Assembly (NCBI GenBank): GCA_030685235.1
Contig: MU839276.1
Location: 1 to 52,390 of the forward strand
DNA: 52,390 nt
Reading direction: 5' to 3'
DNA from: Copromyces sp. CBS 386.78
Lineage: Eukaryota > Ascomycota > Sordariomycetes > Sordariales > Sordariaceae
In this document: piece after piece, positions 48,870-52,390 of the stretch
Layout: the number at the start of each line of letters is the position of its first letter
Position numbering within the stretch: the stretch's first letter is position 1
Made by a program: the position numbers and the translations under genes
The notes under the pieces: model-generated
What the model was told of the DNA's origin: nothing
The model's input: the letters and a program-made list of their open reading frames with translations, nothing else
Database searches by the model: none

Positions 48870-49105
48870 CATAACAGATCTCGTAAGAACAGATAGATAC
48901 TTGTACTTATCAGATGTGATTGTGCAGAATTGATTGATTGATCGAAGAGTATGTGTGTAACTGACTCGCCCAGAAGGTCTGGGGGGTGCTGGAATATCCC
49001 AGGGGGTCCCAGAAACCAATAATTTAGGGGGCTGGGCGGCTAACCTAAATTAAGTATAGCCAGAAACCTAAATATCTACCCTCTAATCTAATACACCCCC
49101 TCACT
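48870..49105 (-). repeat. 3' LTR of Copia-3, outer two-thirds unmutated
   Basis: Read on the minus strand. A purine tract, gtgaggggg (about 49,100), is followed by tgtattagattagaggg, the likely LTR start. The sequence continues through ctgggatattccagcacc to a CT-rich end near 48,880 (gtatctatctgttcttacg), a form typical of fungal Copia LTR ends. Bases 49,030-49,105 are RIP-mutated; 48,870-49,025 are not. The outer border is approximate because no target duplication could be identified. Confidence 0.6.
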
Positions 49106-49820
49106 TACAAACCTTCTCAAAATAGGGCAAAAGTAAAACTATTTATAATTTTCTCTCTTCTAGTACATTAATCTCCCTAGCTAAATTATAAGTATTTTTT
49201 AAAACGTCGTCGGGAACTTCCCTTCTAATCTTTATCTCCTTTCGAGCTAACGCGTTCGCCATCCCTATTAAATCCCGGAACTTCTCGTAATCTAATTATC
49301 TTAGTATTTTTATTAAACCGTCTACTAGTATCTTCTTTATCTCTAAATATTCGATTATAATCCTTCCTTCTATAATCTCTTACTGTAATTAATAATAATA
49401 AATATCGATATACTTTAATTTAATTATTAATTATAATACTTTAACGGTTAGAATACAAATCGTCTAGGTATTATTATAGCCGATTATAAGCACTTCCTAA
49501 TCGAAAGGAATTTTAATCTCTTTATATAAATGTATAATAATAATAATTTCCTTTATAACGTTAGAAATCGATAATAATTTTATTTTAATAATTAAAGTTA
49601 ATACCGTTCTTTATTTAGTAATACCCTAATAAACGAAACTACCGAATAATTTAATTGTAAAACTATATAAGCTTTTCCGATTTAGGGTATTATCGGCGTA
49701 TAAAGTATTTAAAGTTATTTTAAATTTTAATAACGATCTAAAATAGAAAGAGAGATCTAGGTAGAATTAAAAGTAGTATAATACTTTATTAACAATTTTA
49801 TAATATTAAGGATTAGGGTT

Positions 49821-49828
49821 ATAATTAT
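49821..49828. repeat. 8-bp duplication ataattat, left copy of TIR-2
   Basis: ataattat flanks TIR-2 on both sides. It is its own reverse complement, so it could be either a target duplication or an extension of the inverted repeat. Confidence 0.65.
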
Positions 49829-50420
49829 GAGAAAGTCTTTTCGGACTATAGGGAAAGTCTTCAGAGACTGTAGCCCCACCCTTCCCGCGCGCCAAGGCAC
49901 GCTAATGCACACTAAAATTTTTGAGCCAATTAAATCGCTCGCATCCATTTGAATCTCCACACTCGTCTTGGTAGCGACTGTCACGATTACCAGCAACTGA
50001 TACGGCTGTCAGCGATTGATTGTCAGCGACTGTCACGAATCTCAACGGCTGTTAGCGATTGCCAGCGACTGTCACGAGTCTCAACAGCTGTCAGCGATTG
50101 ATTGCTAGCGACTGTCACAAATCTTAACGGCTGTTAGCGATTGCTAGCGACTGTCACGAATCTCAACGGCTGTTAGCGATTGCCAGCGACTGTTACGAAT
50201 CTCAACAGCTGTCAATAGGTTGAAATCTGGGGGCTTGGCGGGCGCGGTACGGTTTGCTAACGCTAAGAATAAGAGTGTGGAGATTTAGAATGGATGCGAG
50301 CGATTTAATTGGCTCAAAAATTTTGGTGTGCATTAGCGCGCGGGAAGGGTGGAGCGAGGGTGTGAGTGGGTGGGGCTACAGTCTCTAAAGACTTTCTCTA
50401 CAGTCCGAAAAGACTTTCTC
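49829..50420. mobile_element. TIR-2: 592-bp non-autonomous inverted-repeat DNA element
   Basis: Terminal inverted repeats of about 150 bp, left from 49,829 and right up to 50,420. Both begin gagaaagtcttttcggact and later share ttttgagccaattaaatcg. The centre (about 49,975-50,215) is a tandem array built on cgactgtcacgaatctcaac and ggctgttagcgattgcc. It is almost free of RIP, although inserted in a RIP-mutated Copia. No coding capacity: the 79-codon frame on its left arm is incidental. Same terminal 9 bp (gagaaagtc) and same duplication length as TIR-1. Confidence 0.87.
49975..50215. repeat. Minisatellite core of TIR-2
   Basis: Roughly 39-45 bp units, each containing gcgactgtcacgaatctcaac (split by single changes) and ctgttagcgattg or ctgtcagcgattg. 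Four to five units. In reverse complement the words caatcgctaacagcc and cgtgacagtcgct match those of the TIR-1 core. Confidence 0.85.
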
Positions 50421-50428
50421 ATAATTAT
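50421..50428. repeat. 8-bp duplication ataattat, right copy of TIR-2
   Basis: Identical to 49,821-49,828. Confidence 0.65.
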
Positions 50429-51149
50429 AGCGAATTAAACGGCTAGTTATAAAAGTAATATTTATTCGGGTAATTATTATAACGTATATTATTGATCCGA
50501 CGATAATTTAATAATCCCGTATTTTATTGAAAGTAATTATGCTATTGTAGGGCAAAAATTTTTCATTATTTATCGGAATAAAAACGAAGGTATAAGGATT
50601 TTTAATAAATTTAATAATTTTATAAATATATTCCTATTAAAATAATTAAATTAATTTTACCTCTTAATTTCGAATAATTTTAATACTTAGAAATTATTAG
50701 AAGTTATTACCCCCTATAAATTTATATTTCTCCTCCAAATTCTTTATTATTTAACTAACTTTATCGTATAATTTTTAATCGAAGGTAAATATAATATTAT
50801 TAATATAATAAAAAACTAAAATCCCACCGCGTTTAAAAATATATAGATCTTCGAATAATAATTAAAAACCTATATTCTTAAAAGTATTATTAAATTTTCG
50901 TTACTAAAATAAAAGAATACGTCGTAAACTATAAAAGGCCTTAAGTAATTTAAGGACCGTATAATACTTACGATATCTAGGGGGTATATATATATAAATC
51001 TCCTTATTAAAATAAGTGTTAACGAAAGTATTTATAGCGTTGTATTAAATAAATTTAAAATTAAATTTAGCGGTATAAACGATAATAGATCGGAAAGAAC
51101 AATTAACTAACGTAGAGGTATACATTTTTTTCCTATAATAATACTATTA

Positions 51150-52295
51150 ATCCCCTCTAATTATAAAGCGAACTTTTACCTTCTAAAGGTAGCCGTACTT
51201 ATTGAACTTATATACGTATATTTATATATAATCAAAAATCTAAATACCCTTAATATAAAAGATATCCTTATCGACCTCTATTTACAACCTTATCTCCTTA
51301 TAGCTATTAAAATATATTTCTTTTATTTATTTAAAGAAATCTCCTAATTTATAATATTTAAAATTATAGTAAATCTTTAAGACTAAAAATAAATTTTAAC
51401 GCTTAATAAAATTTAACCGGCTACCCTTAATAATTAAATAATTAATTTCTACCTTCGTAATAACTTTACCTTATTTCTAGCCTATTAATTAAATAAATTT
51501 CCCAATATTAAAGGCAACTTCCTATAATTCGAAAAATAGGAAGGAAATAGGCTTTAGTAAGTCAATAATAAGATTAGTAGAAAGAATAGCTAATAGTATA
51601 TTTAGAGGGGTAGGATATCTAAATATAAAATCGAAAGATATTTTACTTTAAGCCCTAAATTTAATTAATTTAGGGTTAATAATATTATTACTATCTACCT
51701 ATAGTTCGTTATCGAAAAGCGACGGTAATAATTAGGTAAGACTGTTGTCTTCTATATTTTAAATTGCGTTAAGGGGTTCGAAATATTATATAAATAATTA
51801 AAGTAAGTAATCGACCTTATTAAGTAAATTAGAAATTTTATCGCTAATTAACTTCAACCCTTCCTTAATTTCGTTAGGGTTCCCTAAATAAATTGAACTC
51901 TTATTAAATAATATATTATAAATATAAATAATACGGTTTGCCTACGGGTTCTAAATTTAATATATAAATAAAGTAATATAATTAACGAAGTAACCGATTT
52001 ATACTTTTAACTAAAATTTCTTTCGTCGCTGCTCCTTTTTCTAGGCGATTCCTATTATCGTATAGACCTTGCAACTATAAATACGTAAATAATTAAGATT
52101 AAACTTCCGGGGATTAATTTACACCCCTTTATAGTAAGCTACGAAAGTATAAAACTGTTCGTAGGAAGACTTTTAATTATAAAAATATTTAAGTAATCGG
52201 TTAATAAAGTAAACTATTATTAAAACAATTTAAAGCTAAAGGTTATAAAGGAAATAAAAATTATTTATTATAATGCGCGCCTTTTCTTTAATTAT
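51150..52295 (-). other. AT-rich Copia-3 upstream region, domains not resolved
   Basis: RIP-mutated sequence upstream of the Copia-3 RT, where the N-terminal part of RT and the integrase should be. I could not mark integrase motifs confidently. Confidence 0.4.
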
Positions 52296-52390
52296 GAGAG
52301 ACTCTATCCGCACGTGGATAAAACTCTATCCGCACGTGGATCCACTTTTTCCCTCACACATATCCCTAACCCTGCCATCCCCTCCCTGCC
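52296..52390. mobile_element. TIR-3: left end of a third inverted-repeat element, cut by the window edge
   Basis: From 52,296 the sequence is again of normal composition and starts gagagactctatccgcacg. The phrase ctctatccgcacgtgga occurs twice (52,301 and 52,331 regions). It is followed by tccactttttccctcacac and atatccctaaccctgcc, which match the subterminal sequence of both ends of TIR-1. The preceding 8 bases, ttaattat, are a possible target site. The right end is outside the window. Confidence 0.7.

Larger units (their letters stand above)
49110..51150 (-). pseudogene. Copia-3 RT and RNase H remnant, split by TIR-2
   Basis: Minus strand. RT: V-L-K-L-L-K-A-F-Y-S-L-R-R near 50,930-50,970, then E-D-L-Y-I-F-K-R-G-G and the box Y-I-N-N (ancestral Y-V-D-D) at 50,796-50,807, followed by I-I-F and later N-L-E-E-K-Y-K. 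After TIR-2, RNase H continues: Q-L-N-Y-S-V-V (ancestral Q-L-F-G-G) near 49,650, and I-L-V-D-G-L-I-K (ancestral M-V-A-D-G-L-T-K) at about 49,310-49,340. The C-terminal end (D-L-I-G-M-A-N-A-L-A-R-K-E-I) is nearly free of stops, showing that mutation weakens towards the 3' LTR. Confidence 0.85.
48870..52295 (-). mobile_element. Copia-3: RIP-mutated Ty1/Copia element, 3' part
   Basis: Minus strand. Its 3' end abuts the gene island. RT and RNase H are recognisable, and a DNA element (TIR-2) is inserted between them. The 5' part (integrase, gag, 5' LTR) would lie at 51-52.3 kb and beyond. A further TIR element begins at 52,296. Confidence 0.82.

Noticed and set aside
49757..49996. 79-codon minus-strand open frame
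   Set aside because: It spans the junction between Copia-3 and the left arm of TIR-2, so it cannot be a real gene.
1..52390. Defence island, biosynthetic cluster or virus-derived system
   Set aside because: All long-range structure is explained by retrotransposons, a LINE and short inverted-repeat elements; no enzyme set or capsid/replicase signature was seen.

Overview
This is a stretch of a filamentous ascomycete (Pezizomycotina) genome. About 45 kb is extremely AT-rich, decayed transposon sequence. It surrounds one island of normal composition, about 7 kb long (roughly 41.8-48.9 kb). The decay has the signature of repeat-induced point mutation (RIP): CpA/TpG is depleted and TpA enriched, CpG often survives, and Trp and Gln codons have become stops. 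Family assignments come from reading degenerate translations by eye. No database search was run.

Layout. 0-5.7 kb: a very degraded Ty1/Copia element on the minus strand (Copia-1), with a better-preserved block at 5.41-5.74 kb that is probably its 5' LTR. 5.99-13.19 kb: a structurally complete Ty3/Gypsy element on the plus strand (Gypsy-1, 236-bp LTRs, target duplication CCACT). It sits inside the integrase of a second, minus-strand Gypsy (Gypsy-2), whose pieces lie at 5.93-5.99 and 13.19-19.85 kb. Gypsy-2 also carries a 724-bp inverted-repeat DNA element (TIR-1). 20.3-41.8 kb: a three-level nest. A plus-strand Copia (Copia-2) has its integrase at 20.3-21.5 kb and its reverse transcriptase and RNase H at 39.6-41.2 kb. 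It is split by a minus-strand non-LTR element (LINE), which is itself split by an 11-kb minus-strand Gypsy (Gypsy-3, 361-bp LTRs, target duplication GTAGT). 41.8-48.9 kb: the normal-composition island, with one convincing protein gene (46,417-47,643, 408 residues, function unknown) and otherwise no clear coding sequence. 48.9-52.3 kb: a minus-strand Copia (Copia-3) carrying a 592-bp TIR element (TIR-2). A third TIR element (TIR-3) starts at 52,296 and leaves the window.

No transposon here can encode a working protein; all are pseudogenised. The points most worth a second look are: (1) a family of short inverted-repeat elements with 8-bp target duplications and a shared minisatellite core; (2) LTRs in which the half facing outwards escaped RIP while the half facing the element body did not; (3) nested insertions whose reading frames or domain order resume on the far side; (4) an unrecognised ~2.5-kb coding-like segment between integrase and 3' LTR in Gypsy-3. 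I found no defence system, biosynthetic cluster or other cellular system.
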